Shown one piece after another: positions 18,943 to 26,211 of a stretch of 41,285 bases of DNA. Where the stretch lies: positions 258 through 41,542 of the forward strand of contig DJQK01000056.1 in assembly GCA_002437575.1 (NCBI GenBank). Reading direction: 5' to 3'. The position numbers and the translations under genes were made by a program. The stretch is from Clostridiales bacterium UBA6388. GTDB lineage: Bacteria > Bacillota > Clostridia > Oscillospirales > Oscillospiraceae. Below the pieces are notes generated by a model. It ran no database searches, was not told the origin of the DNA, and saw nothing but the letters and a program-made list of their open reading frames with translations. The first letter of the stretch is position 1, and each line of letters starts with the position of its first letter.

Positions 18943-19743
18943 CTACGCCGTCTCATCATACAGCTCGTCGAGGCTTGCGAACCGGTAGCCCATGTCCTCC
19001 CACGTTGTCAGAAGCTCGTCGAGTATTTCCGCGTTCGTTTTAGACGTCGAGTGCAGAAGCACGATCGCGCCCGGGTGGATGCGCGGAAGGAGCTTGGAAA
19101 ACGCCTGCTCCTTCGTCGGCTGATCGTCCTGATACCAGTCGACATACGCAAGACTCCAGAACACCGTCCGGTAGCCCAGCGCCTGCGCCAGCTTGAGATT
19201 TTCCTCACTGTAGACGCCCTGCGGCGGGCGGTAGTACTTTTTCATCGCCTCGCCCGTGATCTGCTCGTAGAGCGTCTCCACCTCGGAAAGCTCGGTGCGG
19301 AAGCTCGCCTCGTCTTCGATCTTCGACATATCGTAGTGGTGGTACGTGTGGTTGCCGACGATGTGGCCCTCGTTCGTCATCCGGCGGACCAGATCCGGCG
19401 CGGTCTCGAGATAGTTCCCCACGACAAAAAAGCACGCCGGCGCGTCGTGCGCCTTCAGGGTGTCGAGAATGCTTGCCGTGTATCCGTTTTCATAGCCCGC
19501 GTCAAAGGTCAGGTAGATGACCCTTTCCTTTCCGTCTCCGACATAGACCGCGTCGTATGCGCTCAAGGCCTGCTTACTCGCGTTTCCGACGGGCTCTTTT
19601 CCCTCCGCGCCGAAGCGCAAGCCCCACGAGCCCGTCTCGATCGCCCTTCCCGCCGCAAACAGTCCCGGCAGCGCCGCGCAGAACAGCACGATCGCGACCG
19701 CCGCCAGAATGAGTCTTCCGTTGCGCTTCAAATAGTCCCCCAT
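18943..19743 (-). CDS. pdaA: PdaA-type polysaccharide deacetylase (spore cortex delta-lactam formation)
   Basis: A 266-aa membrane-anchored de-N-acetylase. In Bacillus PdaA removes the acetyl group of MurNAc lacking its peptide so that muramic delta-lactam forms in spore cortex. After one membrane segment (about residues 11-34) the NodB domain has YLTFDAGYENGYT (Asp), GHIVGNHTYHH (His-x3-His type zinc ligands), YYRPPQGVYSEEN, FWSLAYVDWYQ and HPGAIVLLHSTS. These match PdaA far better than generic deacetylases. The start at 19743 is set by GGGGAGG; that site is inside a hairpin (19752-19786). It lies downstream of feoAB but probably has forespore control. Confidence 0.88.
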   Translation of the reverse strand: MGDYLKRNGRLILAAVAIVLFCAALPGLFAAGRAIETGSWGLRFGAEGKEPVGNASKQALSAYDAVYVGDGKERVIYLTFDAGYENGYTASILDTLKAHDAPACFFVVGNYLETAPDLVRRMTNEGHIVGNHTYHHYDMSKIEDEASFRTELSEVETLYEQITGEAMKKYYRPPQGVYSEENLKLAQALGYRTVFWSLAYVDWYQDDQPTKEQAFSKLLPRIHPGAIVLLHSTSKTNAEILDELLTTWEDMGYRFASLDELYDETA

Positions 19744-19786
19744 AAAAACCGCCTCCCCTTGCCCATCGTATGTGGGAAAGGGGAGG
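19744..19786 (-). terminator. feo-operon terminator hairpin that contains the pdaA ribosome binding site
   Basis: A 14-bp stem with one mismatch (19752-19765 with 19773-19786) and a seven-base loop, followed after three bases by five T on the minus strand. The downstream arm contains the GGGGAGG of pdaA. Confidence 0.7.
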
Positions 19787-19793
19787 TCCATGC
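19766..19793 (-). promoter_or_regulatory. Possible sigma-G/sigma-F promoter of pdaA
   Basis: On the minus strand GCATG (19789-19793), 16 bases, then CATACGA (19766-19772). Consensus for sigma-G is GHATR, 17-18 bases, CATNHTA; one -10 base and the spacing deviate. The -10 is exactly the hairpin loop. Confidence 0.4.
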
Positions 19794-19798
19794 CATTT

Positions 19799-19927
19799 TT
19801 ACTTTTTACAGTTCTCTTTGCCCTTTGTGCAGCCCGGACAGCCGCAGCCGCAGCCGCCGGCTTTTTTTCGCCGCCGCACGGCAAAAACGATCCACGCGGC
19901 AAGCAGGGCCAGGGTCAATACGCCCAT
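19799..19927 (-). CDS. FeoB-associated Cys-rich membrane protein (42 aa)
   Basis: A 42-residue peptide: hydrophobic N-terminal helix (MGVLTLALLAAWIVFAV), an Arg/Lys stretch, then GGCGCGCPGC and a final Cys near the C-terminus. This is the plan of the FeoB-associated Cys-rich membrane protein family found after feoB in Firmicutes, probably functioning in place of FeoC as a metal or redox partner. TAGGAGG lies six bases before the ATG and overlaps the feoB stop codon, so it is translated with feoB. Confidence 0.85.
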   Translation of the reverse strand: MGVLTLALLAAWIVFAVRRRKKAGGCGCGCPGCTKGKENCKK

Positions 19928-19936
19928 GGTATCCTC

Positions 19937-21919
19937 CTAGAGCCCCAAAAGCGAAAACACCGCAAATGCCGCCAGATACGCCACGCAGCACTGGCTGAGC
20001 GCAATAAGCCCTGCCCGGACCGCAGAGCCGACCTCCCGCCGGATGGCCGCGATAGCCGCCACGCAGGGGGTGTACAGAAGCGTAAAGACGAGAAAGCTCA
20101 CCGCGCTTGTGCTTGTAAAAAGTGCGGAAAGCGCACTTGTGCCGAGCAGGATCTCCAGCGTACTCACGACCGATTCCTTCGCGATAAAGCCCGAAATGAG
20201 CGCCGTCGCGCAGCGCCAGTCGGCAAACCCGAGGGGCGCAAAAATGGGAGCGAGGAACTGGCCCACCATCGCAAGAAGGCTTTGGGCGCTGTCGGATACA
20301 ACATTCAGCCGCGCGTCAAAGCTCTGCAAAAACCAGATGACGATCGTCGCGAGGAAAATGACCGTAAAGGCCCGCTCGAGAAAATCCTTCGCCTTTTCCC
20401 ACAGAAGCAGCGCCACGCTCTTCACCGACGGCAGCCGGTAGTTGGGAAGCTCCATCACAAACGGGACGGGCCTTCCTCGAAACGCCGTCTTTTCCAGCAC
20501 CAGCGCCGCAAGTATCCCCATCAGAATGCCGAACACATAAAGCCCGATCATGACCAGCGCCGCCTTCTCGGGGAAAAACGCCGCCGAGAAAAAGCCGTAG
20601 ATCGGAATTTTCGCCGAGCAGCTCATAAAGGGCGTGAGCAGGATCGTCATCGTCCGGTCGCGCTCTGAAGGAAGCGTTCTTGTGGCCATGACAGCCGGCA
20701 CCGTGCAGCCGAAGCCGATGAGCATCGGCACGATGGATTTGCCCGACAGGCCGATGCGCCGCAGGAGCTTATCCATCACGAACGCCACGCGCGCCATGTA
20801 GCCGGTGTCCTCCAAAATCGACAGGAAGAAGAAAAGCGTCACAATGACCGGCAGAAAGCTCAATACGCTTCCCACGCCCTCAAAAATACCGTCGATGATG
20901 AGGCTCTGCACCACAGGGTTGAGCCCATAGGCCGTGAGCGCCGCATCGACCGCCACGGTCAGCTTGCCAATGCCGAGCGCGAGAAGATCGCTCAAAAACG
21001 CGCCGATCACATGGAACGTCAAAAAGAAGATCAAAAACATGACGCCCACAAAGATCGGGATCGCCGTGTATTTTCCGGTGAGAATTTTGTCGGCCTGCAC
21101 GCTTCTTTTGTGCTGCTTGCTCTCCGACGGCTTGACCACCGCCTCGCGCACCAGCTTTTCAATGAAGCTGTAGCGCATATCGGCCAGCGCCGCATTGCGG
21201 TCCAGTCCCCGCTCCTGCTCCATTTGCAGCACAGAGTGCTCGATGAGCTCTTTTTCGTTCTGATCGAGCTTGAGCCTGTCTTCCATCGCGGTGTCGCCCT
21301 CGATGAGCCACGTCGCGGCAAAGCGCACGCTGACGCCTGCCTGCTGCGCGTGGTCCTCGATCTGGTGGCAGACCGCGTGGATGCAGCGGTGCACCGGCCC
21401 GGGCTCACAGAAATCATACACCTGCGGCAGAATTTTCCCCTCCGCCACGCGCACGGCCTCCCCGATCAGCTCTTCCACGCCGTCCGCCGTCTGCGCGCAG
21501 ATGGGAACGACCGGCACGCCGAGCGTTTTTGCCATCTTCCCCACGTCGACGCTGCCGCCGTTTTCGGTCAGCTCGTCCATCATGTTGAGCGCCAGCACCG
21601 TCGGCACGCGCAGCGTCAGAAGCTGCAAAGTCAGATACAGATTTCGTTCCAGATTCGTCGCGTCAACAATGTTGATGATACCGTCGGGCTTCTGGTTCAG
21701 GATAAAATCGCGCGTCACGATCTCCTCGGCCGTATACGGCCGCAGCGAGTAAATGCCCGGCAGATCGACGACCGAGCAGTCCTTCTGCCCGCGCACCTGC
21801 CCGACCTTCTGGTCGACCGTCACGCCCGGAAAATTGCCCACGTGCTGATTGGACCCTGTGAGCTGGTTAAACAGCGTCGTCTTGCCGCAGTTCTGGTTGC
21901 CGGCCAAGGCCAAAATCAT
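19937..21919 (-). CDS. feoB: Ferrous iron transporter FeoB
   Basis: A 660-aa inner-membrane Fe(II) uptake protein with an N-terminal G domain. G1 is GNQNCGKTTLFNQLTG (residues 7-22), G3 DLPGIYSLRPYT, G4 NMMDE in place of NKxD. A helical GDI region follows, then the membrane core with two Gate motifs around VPMLIGFGCTVPAVMATRTL and the later SGFIAKESVVSTLEILLG. The length is normal for clostridial FeoB. It overlaps feoA by 4 bases and is followed by its Cys-rich partner, giving a feoA-feoB-Cys peptide operon. Confidence 0.95.
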   Translation of the reverse strand: MILALAGNQNCGKTTLFNQLTGSNQHVGNFPGVTVDQKVGQVRGQKDCSVVDLPGIYSLRPYTAEEIVTRDFILNQKPDGIINIVDATNLERNLYLTLQLLTLRVPTVLALNMMDELTENGGSVDVGKMAKTLGVPVVPICAQTADGVEELIGEAVRVAEGKILPQVYDFCEPGPVHRCIHAVCHQIEDHAQQAGVSVRFAATWLIEGDTAMEDRLKLDQNEKELIEHSVLQMEQERGLDRNAALADMRYSFIEKLVREAVVKPSESKQHKRSVQADKILTGKYTAIPIFVGVMFLIFFLTFHVIGAFLSDLLALGIGKLTVAVDAALTAYGLNPVVQSLIIDGIFEGVGSVLSFLPVIVTLFFFLSILEDTGYMARVAFVMDKLLRRIGLSGKSIVPMLIGFGCTVPAVMATRTLPSERDRTMTILLTPFMSCSAKIPIYGFFSAAFFPEKAALVMIGLYVFGILMGILAALVLEKTAFRGRPVPFVMELPNYRLPSVKSVALLLWEKAKDFLERAFTVIFLATIVIWFLQSFDARLNVVSDSAQSLLAMVGQFLAPIFAPLGFADWRCATALISGFIAKESVVSTLEILLGTSALSALFTSTSAVSFLVFTLLYTPCVAAIAAIRREVGSAVRAGLIALSQCCVAYLAAFAVFSLLGL

Positions 21920-22146
21920 TCCTGCACCTCCTCTACGCTAATGCTTCGCGCGTCCTCCTTGCGCAGGCTCAGGCTGTAGCCGCGCAGCGAAAGCTCCATG
22001 GGGTCTCCCATCGGCGCGACCTTCGTCACGGAAACGAGCGTCTGCGGAATGAGGCCCATGTCTAAAAGCCTACAGCGCAGAATGCCCTCTCCGCCGACGG
22101 CTGTAATGCGCCCCTTGCCTCCAATATGCAGTTCATCCAAAGTCAT
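21916..22146 (-). CDS. feoA: Ferrous iron transport protein A (FeoA, SH3-like)
   Basis: A 76-aa cytoplasmic SH3-like protein that assists FeoB. The core LRCRLLDMGLIPQTLVSVTKVAPMGDPMELSLRGYSLSLRKEDA carries the family signature (split here for length: RLLDMGLIP, then PMGDPMEL, then LRGYSLSLRKEDA). The start was set at MTLDELHIGG by GGAG five bases upstream; 22 further open codons are not FeoA-like. The promoter lies at 22184-22212. No Fur box could be identified with confidence. Confidence 0.93.
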   Translation of the reverse strand: MTLDELHIGGKGRITAVGGEGILRCRLLDMGLIPQTLVSVTKVAPMGDPMELSLRGYSLSLRKEDARSISVEEVQE

Positions 22147-22183
22147 AGTTTCTCCATATCCCTCCATTCTGATCTCCGTGTTC

Positions 22184-22212
22184 AGCATATACGAAGCAGC
22201 CGAAAAAAGCAA
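22184..22212 (-). promoter_or_regulatory. Sigma-A promoter of the feoAB operon
   Basis: On the minus strand TTGCTT (22207-22212), 17 bases, TATGCT (22184-22189). The surrounding T-rich stretch could hold a Fur or MntR-type site but none is clear. Confidence 0.65.
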
Positions 22213-22349
22213 GAAAAAAGTGCGTCCAACTTTCTTTGCGCGTTATTCACAAATTCGTCACGCATTTTCTCTTTCGTTATGGTAAACTTGTAAATACAAA
22301 CCAACACAAACCCGGCAATCTGGCCGTGCGATACAAAAGGAGACCCATC

Positions 22350-22787
22350 ATGAATATCTTATTCTTCCTGACGCCGAAGGCGCTGTGTTCGTATATCGAT
22401 GCCGGTTCTACCCTTCGTCAGGCTATGGAGCGTATGGAAAACGCGGGCTTCACCGCCCTGCCCATTCTCGACAAGGACGGCGCATACTGCGGCGTTTTAA
22501 CGGAAGGCGACCTTCTCTGGGCCTTCAAGCGCCTGTGCGTCATGGACATCCGCCAGACCGAGGACCACAGCATTTCCGAAATTCTTCCCCGCCGCGAGGT
22601 GCACCCCATCCGCGTCGATACGCGCATCGAAGACCTTGTCCTGGTCGCCGCCGATCAGAACTTTGTCCCCGTCATCGACGACAAAAACGCCTTCATCGGC
22701 ATCGTCACGCGCAGCACCATTATAAAATACTGTCTCGACCGCTGCTTTGCCCCCGAGCGCGAGCCGGAGCTTGCCGCCGTCCGATAA
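22350..22787 (+). CDS. CBS domain pair protein
   Basis: A 145-aa cytoplasmic protein made of two CBS motifs (about residues 1-65 and 75-135), a module that binds adenine nucleotides or SAM to regulate partners. Visible: STLRQAMERMENAGFTALPILDKDG with GVLTEGDLLWAF, then the second repeat with DLVLVAADQNFVPVIDDKNAFIG (given in parts) and IVTRSTIIKYC. AAAGGAG precedes the ATG, and upstream codons are rejected. It stands alone with no fused effector domain, so the controlled partner is unknown. Only a weak extended -10 type promoter is seen upstream. Confidence 0.9.
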   Translation: MNILFFLTPKALCSYIDAGSTLRQAMERMENAGFTALPILDKDGAYCGVLTEGDLLWAFKRLCVMDIRQTEDHSISEILPRREVHPIRVDTRIEDLVLVAADQNFVPVIDDKNAFIGIVTRSTIIKYCLDRCFAPEREPELAAVR

Positions 22788-22801
22788 TTTTTCCTTTACA
22801 G

Positions 22802-22831
22802 GTATATGCTGCCGCTTCCGCGTCCATACTA
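22802..22831 (+). promoter_or_regulatory. Forespore sigma-F/sigma-G promoter of spoIIQ
   Basis: GTATA (22802-22806), 18 bases, CATACTA (22825-22831). This matches the sigma-G consensus GHATR-N18-CATNHTA exactly and is close to sigma-F. The predicted start is near 22838, at the AGGAGG of spoIIQ. Confidence 0.75.
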
Positions 22832-22850
22832 GGCGCAGGAGGTGCAAATT

Positions 22851-23573
22851 ATGCAGCACAATGATCATTCAGGAACCAACCGTTTTCGGAAATTCTTTCA
22901 GGAAAAAGGCTATTACATCGTCCTGTTCCTGTGCATTCTGGCCGTCGGAGTCTCAGGCTATCTGTTTGTCTCCGGCGCCGTTTCCGAAAAGAAGGCTCTG
23001 AACGAGCCCACCCTTTCCGTCGCCACCAGCGCGGAAATTCCCGACGCCGGCACATCCGGCAGCAAACCGGCCGAAAAGCCGTCACAGCAAAGCAAACCCG
23101 CCAGCACCACACAGGAGGCCTCGGCCGAAGCGTCCGCTCCCGCGCAAGAACCTGCCGCCGAGACGCTTTCCGTGCGCGTCTGGCCCGTCTCGGGAAGCAC
23201 GCTGGAGGGCTACAGTATGCAGGCGCTTTCCTACAACGAGACCACGCAGGACTGGCGGACACATGACGGCATCGACCTTTCCGCGCTTGTCGGAGAGCCC
23301 GTCCGGGCCGCCTGCTCAGGCACGGTCAGCGCCGTCTATGACGACGAATTTTTAGGCACCACCGTCGTCATCTCCCACCCCGACGGCTACGAGACCATCT
23401 ACTCGAACCTCGCCGCCATGCCCGCCGTCTCCGCCGGGATGCAGGTCACAGCCGGAGACACCATCGGTTCGGTCGGTGAGACCGCCCTTCTGGAGTCCGC
23501 GTCAAGCTCCCATCTTCACTTCTGCGTCCGCCGGAACGGTGAAAGCGTGGACCCCGCAAAATTTGTAGACTAG
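22851..23573 (+). CDS. spoIIQ: SpoIIQ-type forespore M23 peptidase
   Basis: A 240-aa protein made in the forespore that pairs with SpoIIIAH across the intermembrane space during engulfment. One membrane segment (about residues 22-44) precedes a Pro/Ala/Ser/Glu-rich linker and a LytM/M23 domain beginning WPVSGSTLEGYSMQ. The stretch WRTHDGIDLSA supplies the first zinc ligands (H and D) and SSHLHFCV the HxH pair, so unlike Bacillus SpoIIQ the zinc site looks complete. The ATG at 22851 is set by AGGAGG eight bases upstream; a GTG nine bases earlier is less likely. The forespore promoter directly upstream supports the assignment. Confidence 0.9.
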   Translation: MQHNDHSGTNRFRKFFQEKGYYIVLFLCILAVGVSGYLFVSGAVSEKKALNEPTLSVATSAEIPDAGTSGSKPAEKPSQQSKPASTTQEASAEASAPAQEPAAETLSVRVWPVSGSTLEGYSMQALSYNETTQDWRTHDGIDLSALVGEPVRAACSGTVSAVYDDEFLGTTVVISHPDGYETIYSNLAAMPAVSAGMQVTAGDTIGSVGETALLESASSSHLHFCVRRNGESVDPAKFVD

Positions 23574-23792
23574 GGTATCTCTGAATCAATCCCCGATCGC
23601 GGACGGCGGATCTTTTCCGCCAATTCTGCGGTTTGAAAAACGAGAAATATAGCGCAGCCGTTGGCGACGAAGGAGCCTTACGGATGCGGCATACCCCTTG
23701 CGGGTGCACAAAGTATTCCTGCGTTTTCCAAACCTTGTCTTGACGAAAAATCTCTCGCCGTCCACGGCCGCTGATCGAATCAGAGCTTCCCT
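23574..23792. repeat. MITE-like palindromic element
   Basis: A 219-base non-coding element with imperfect terminal inverted repeats (about 23576-23607 against 23757-23790, sharing CTCTGA and GGACGGCG) and an inner inverted repeat (23630-23649 against 23714-23734). The centre (23655-23709) matches 38239-38290 in repeat copy B. It has no coding frame of note and sits between convergent genes. Confidence 0.65.
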
Positions 23793-23833
23793 AAAAAATC
23801 CCGCTGAACAGCCCCTGTTCAGCGGGATTTTTC
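23793..23833. terminator. Bidirectional intrinsic terminator
   Basis: A 17-bp perfect stem (23795-23811 with 23815-23831), three-base loop, with A/T runs on both sides. It terminates the 98-aa coiled-coil gene leftward and spoIIQ rightward. Confidence 0.9.
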
Positions 23834-23858
23834 TTACATAGCTTCAGGCGTATCAGAC

Positions 23859-24155
23859 TCACATAATCTTCGGCAAAGGAAGACTCTTGGCTGTATGGAC
23901 CTCGTCTGCCCATTCCAGGATGGTTCCAATTGCCTCGTTCATCATATCCGTCTTTTCTTCCAATACATCCATCCGGGTGTCCAAAGCATCCATCCGGGTG
24001 TCCAAGGCATCCATCCGGCCTTCCAGCGCTTCAAGCAGCTCATTTGTGGCTGCCTGTTCCTTCTTGATCTCCACCAATTGTGTATCAATTGAAGTCAGGC
24101 GATCATTAAGCGGCTTGAGCATTTCGCCGAGCGCTTGCAGCATTTCTCTGTCCAT
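23859..24155 (-). CDS. Small coiled-coil protein of unknown function
   Basis: A 98-aa soluble protein predicted to be almost wholly alpha-helical. Heptad-like hydrophobic spacing runs through residues 10-75 and includes near-identical seven-residue units (RMDALDT, RMDALDT, RMDVLEE), coded by 21-base repeats at 23958-24020. The end is a short KSLPLPKIM tail. GGAGG lies eight bases before the ATG. It has a perfect sigma-A promoter just upstream and its own terminator. It directly follows the particle gene cluster, which has no terminator of its own, so it may also be co-transcribed with that. I recognise no family with known function. Confidence 0.75.
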   Translation of the reverse strand: MDREMLQALGEMLKPLNDRLTSIDTQLVEIKKEQAATNELLEALEGRMDALDTRMDALDTRMDVLEEKTDMMNEAIGTILEWADEVHTAKSLPLPKIM

Positions 24156-24183
24156 ACCACATACCTCCGAGCATTTACGTGTT

Positions 24184-24212
24184 CATTATACGCTCACATC
24201 ACCTGACTGTCA
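24184..24212 (-). promoter_or_regulatory. Perfect-consensus sigma-A promoter of the coiled-coil gene
   Basis: On the minus strand TTGACA (24207-24212), 17 bases, TATAAT (24184-24189): both hexamers are exact consensus at optimal spacing. Transcription would start near 24177, about 22 bases before the ATG. Confidence 0.92.
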
Positions 24213-24248
24213 AGGCGCAGCGCAGAAAGCCCTCGTGCAGCACCTGTG

Positions 24249-24815
24249 TTACTCCTCGCAGTAATGCTCCCAGCCGTGCCACGTCATTGCATTCAGATCT
24301 GCCCACGTCAAGCCGTAATTTTCCGTCTCCTGCCACGTGCAGTACCGGAAAAAGTACCAGATATCCAGCTGACACGGCAGAATGTCCTCGATGATGATCT
24401 TCATCTGCGAAAATCCGTCCGGCACGCCCATCACGCCCGGAAAGCGCACCTTCACATGGTTGACCTGCCCCGTCTCCTCGACCACGCACGCAACGCCGCA
24501 CGCCGTCAAGCACGCGTTGATCGCCGCCAATGTAAAGCTGTCGCCGCCGATCGCGAGAAAGCCCGCAATGGCCGCGCGTCTGGCCTGCACCATCCTTGCC
24601 GGCGTTTTGCTCCTGAAAAGCGCCTCCCATTTGGAAAGCCCCTCGTCCTCAGCCGTCATGACGACGCTTTCTTTCTGATTTCCCGCCAGCACCGCATCGG
24701 CCTCATCCAGAACCTTTCCCAGCGCCTGCAATTCGGCCAGTGAAAAGCTCCCCTCGCGGAAGCTGTAAACGCCGAGCGGCCGCAGCATCGAAACAAGCTC
24801 GTTCGTATAGCTCAT
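24249..24815 (-). CDS. Phage tail/baseplate protein, YmfQ/XkdU-like (gpI-like)
   Basis: A 188-aa wedge protein of the DUF2313 type, last gene of the cluster. Features: MSYTNELVSMLRPLGVYSF start, LDEADAVLAGN, and a C-terminal IDIW-like region read here as QLDIWYFFRYCTWQE. XkdU/gpI proteins join the baseplate wedge to tail fibres; here no fibre gene follows. The ATG overlaps the baseplate J stop (ATGA), replacing a longer open frame that starts at 24854. No T-rich terminator follows, so transcripts may continue into the coiled-coil gene. Confidence 0.85.
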   Translation of the reverse strand: MSYTNELVSMLRPLGVYSFREGSFSLAELQALGKVLDEADAVLAGNQKESVVMTAEDEGLSKWEALFRSKTPARMVQARRAAIAGFLAIGGDSFTLAAINACLTACGVACVVEETGQVNHVKVRFPGVMGVPDGFSQMKIIIEDILPCQLDIWYFFRYCTWQETENYGLTWADLNAMTWHGWEHYCEE

Positions 24816-25870
24816 CCCTGCGCCTCCGTGAGCGTGAGCGTTTTGAGCCGGCAAAGCGTCTTCTGCGTCCCGGCAATGTCAGCCGCCGGCTGCGTCAGCG
24901 TAACGTTTGAAACAAGCCCTGTCTCAAAGATCGCGCTCACGATCGCCGCTTTGTAAAGGCTCTTTCCCAGCAGCGCTCCGGTAAACAGGCCCTTCACCGC
25001 CTGCTCTGCCGCCGCCTTCGCCTCGGAAAAAGAAACGCCCGCCTTCGGCAGGATCTGCCCCGCCACCGTGACCTCGCAGATCTCCGGGGCCATCACCGTC
25101 ACATCCACCGCGATCTCGCGCACCGCGTCCAGATCCGCCTGGACCTGCTGCAAAAGGCTCTCAGGCGGCGTCCCCTCCGGCGCGGCAATGACCACGCCCA
25201 CCGTTCCGATGCCGTTCATCCGCGGGATCACGACCGCCGCCTCCACGCCCGCATGGCTCAGCGCCCGCAGCTCATAAAAGGCCGCGTTCGCGCCGTTCGG
25301 GAGCCGGATAAAGCTGTCGAGCACGCGAAGCCGGAGGCTCTCATCGTCCTCTGTGCCGCTGCCGCCTGTAAACGCCCGCGGATTCAAGACCCCCGCCACG
25401 CCCTCCGGCGCTTTGGTCAGGACCGTCACCGTCTCCGCGCCCACGTTTCCGCTTGCACCGATGCTCTCGGCCTGCGCGGCAATGTCCGCATAAAGCGCAC
25501 CCGCCGCGATCTCGCCATCCTCCGTCGTCACGAACCGCACCAGCCCCGCCGTCGAGCAGACCGTCCCCTTCGGCACCGGAAGATCGCTTTCCAGCGCCCG
25601 GTCGATGCGAAAGCGCAAAACGCCCGACGCCTTCGTTCCGGCCTTTCTCGCAATGCCCCGCAGCGCCGCATGGTAGTCCAGAAATTCCCCCGACGCCGTC
25701 TGCGGAAAGCTCTGGTTCACCGCCCAATCCGCGTAGGCATAGAGCGTCTGGAGCTGCGCCGCCGCCGCGTAGAGCCGCACCGCTAGGTCCGCCGTGTCGT
25801 CCATCGTAAAGCCCGTTTTTTCCTCAAAAACGGCCAGCATCTGCTCATAAAGCTCCTGTACTTCCTTCAA
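24812..25870 (-). CDS. Baseplate J-like protein (XkdT-like)
   Basis: A 352-aa baseplate wedge protein of the gpJ family. Typical segments: NQSFPQTASGEFLDYHA (bearing the conserved G-x-x-LD-x-x-A), VTVLTKAPEGVAGVLNP and GSGTEDDESLRLRVLDSF, the last being the family hallmark. The likely start is TTG (25868-25870), which overlaps the gp25 stop and has GGAGG upstream; the next in-frame Met is ten codons further in. The length is near normal for this family (about 350-390). Confidence 0.9.
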   Translation of the reverse strand: MKEVQELYEQMLAVFEEKTGFTMDDTADLAVRLYAAAAQLQTLYAYADWAVNQSFPQTASGEFLDYHAALRGIARKAGTKASGVLRFRIDRALESDLPVPKGTVCSTAGLVRFVTTEDGEIAAGALYADIAAQAESIGASGNVGAETVTVLTKAPEGVAGVLNPRAFTGGSGTEDDESLRLRVLDSFIRLPNGANAAFYELRALSHAGVEAAVVIPRMNGIGTVGVVIAAPEGTPPESLLQQVQADLDAVREIAVDVTVMAPEICEVTVAGQILPKAGVSFSEAKAAAEQAVKGLFTGALLGKSLYKAAIVSAIFETGLVSNVTLTQPAADIAGTQKTLCRLKTLTLTEAQG

Positions 25871-26211
25871 ATCAACACCTCCACCGCCTGCCGTTCATCC
25901 TGATACGTCAGCTGCACCTCGAGCCGCGCGTGCCCGCCGTCCAGCTCCCGCAGCGTCACCTTCTCCACGTCCAGCCCCATGCCGGAAAGCGCCTGCGCAC
26001 AAAATAGCTTCGCCATCGCCTCCCGCGCCGCAGGCTTTTCGCGCCCCAGCTCATACAGTCTGCTTCCCAGCTCCGGCAAAAACGGAAAGCTTCCTTTTCT
26101 GCACGTGAGCTTGAAAAGCGCCCGCGCCAGGACCTCCTGCGCCCCATAGAGCCTTGTAAAGCCGCCGAACCCATTGGGTACATAATCGCCGTCTCGCAGC
26201 AAATTCTCCAT
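25867..26211 (-). CDS. Baseplate wedge protein, GPW/gp25 family (XkdS-like)
   Basis: A 114-aa small baseplate protein with the gp25/lysozyme-related fold that initiates sheath assembly at the baseplate. Seen: a leading DGDYVPNGFGGFTRLYG, then LFKLTCRKGSFPFLPELGSR, close to the R-G-x-x-P-x-x-P-x-x-G-S pattern of the family. It begins at the stop of the spike gene with GGAGG overlapping the end of that gene, and overlaps gpJ. Confidence 0.85.
   Translation of the reverse strand: MENLLRDGDYVPNGFGGFTRLYGAQEVLARALFKLTCRKGSFPFLPELGSRLYELGREKPAAREAMAKLFCAQALSGMGLDVEKVTLRELDGGHARLEVQLTYQDERQAVEVLI

Noticed and set aside
23958..24020. Short 21-base tandem repeats as a CRISPR or minisatellite
   Set aside because: They are in frame and code for coiled-coil heptads; there are no spacers.
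24207..24218. GTCAAGGCGCA shared with 38352-38362 as att-like flanks of the particle cluster
   Set aside because: Only 11 bases, one site is inside repeat copy B and 1.6 kb beyond the cluster and its neighbouring gene; chance similarity is likely.
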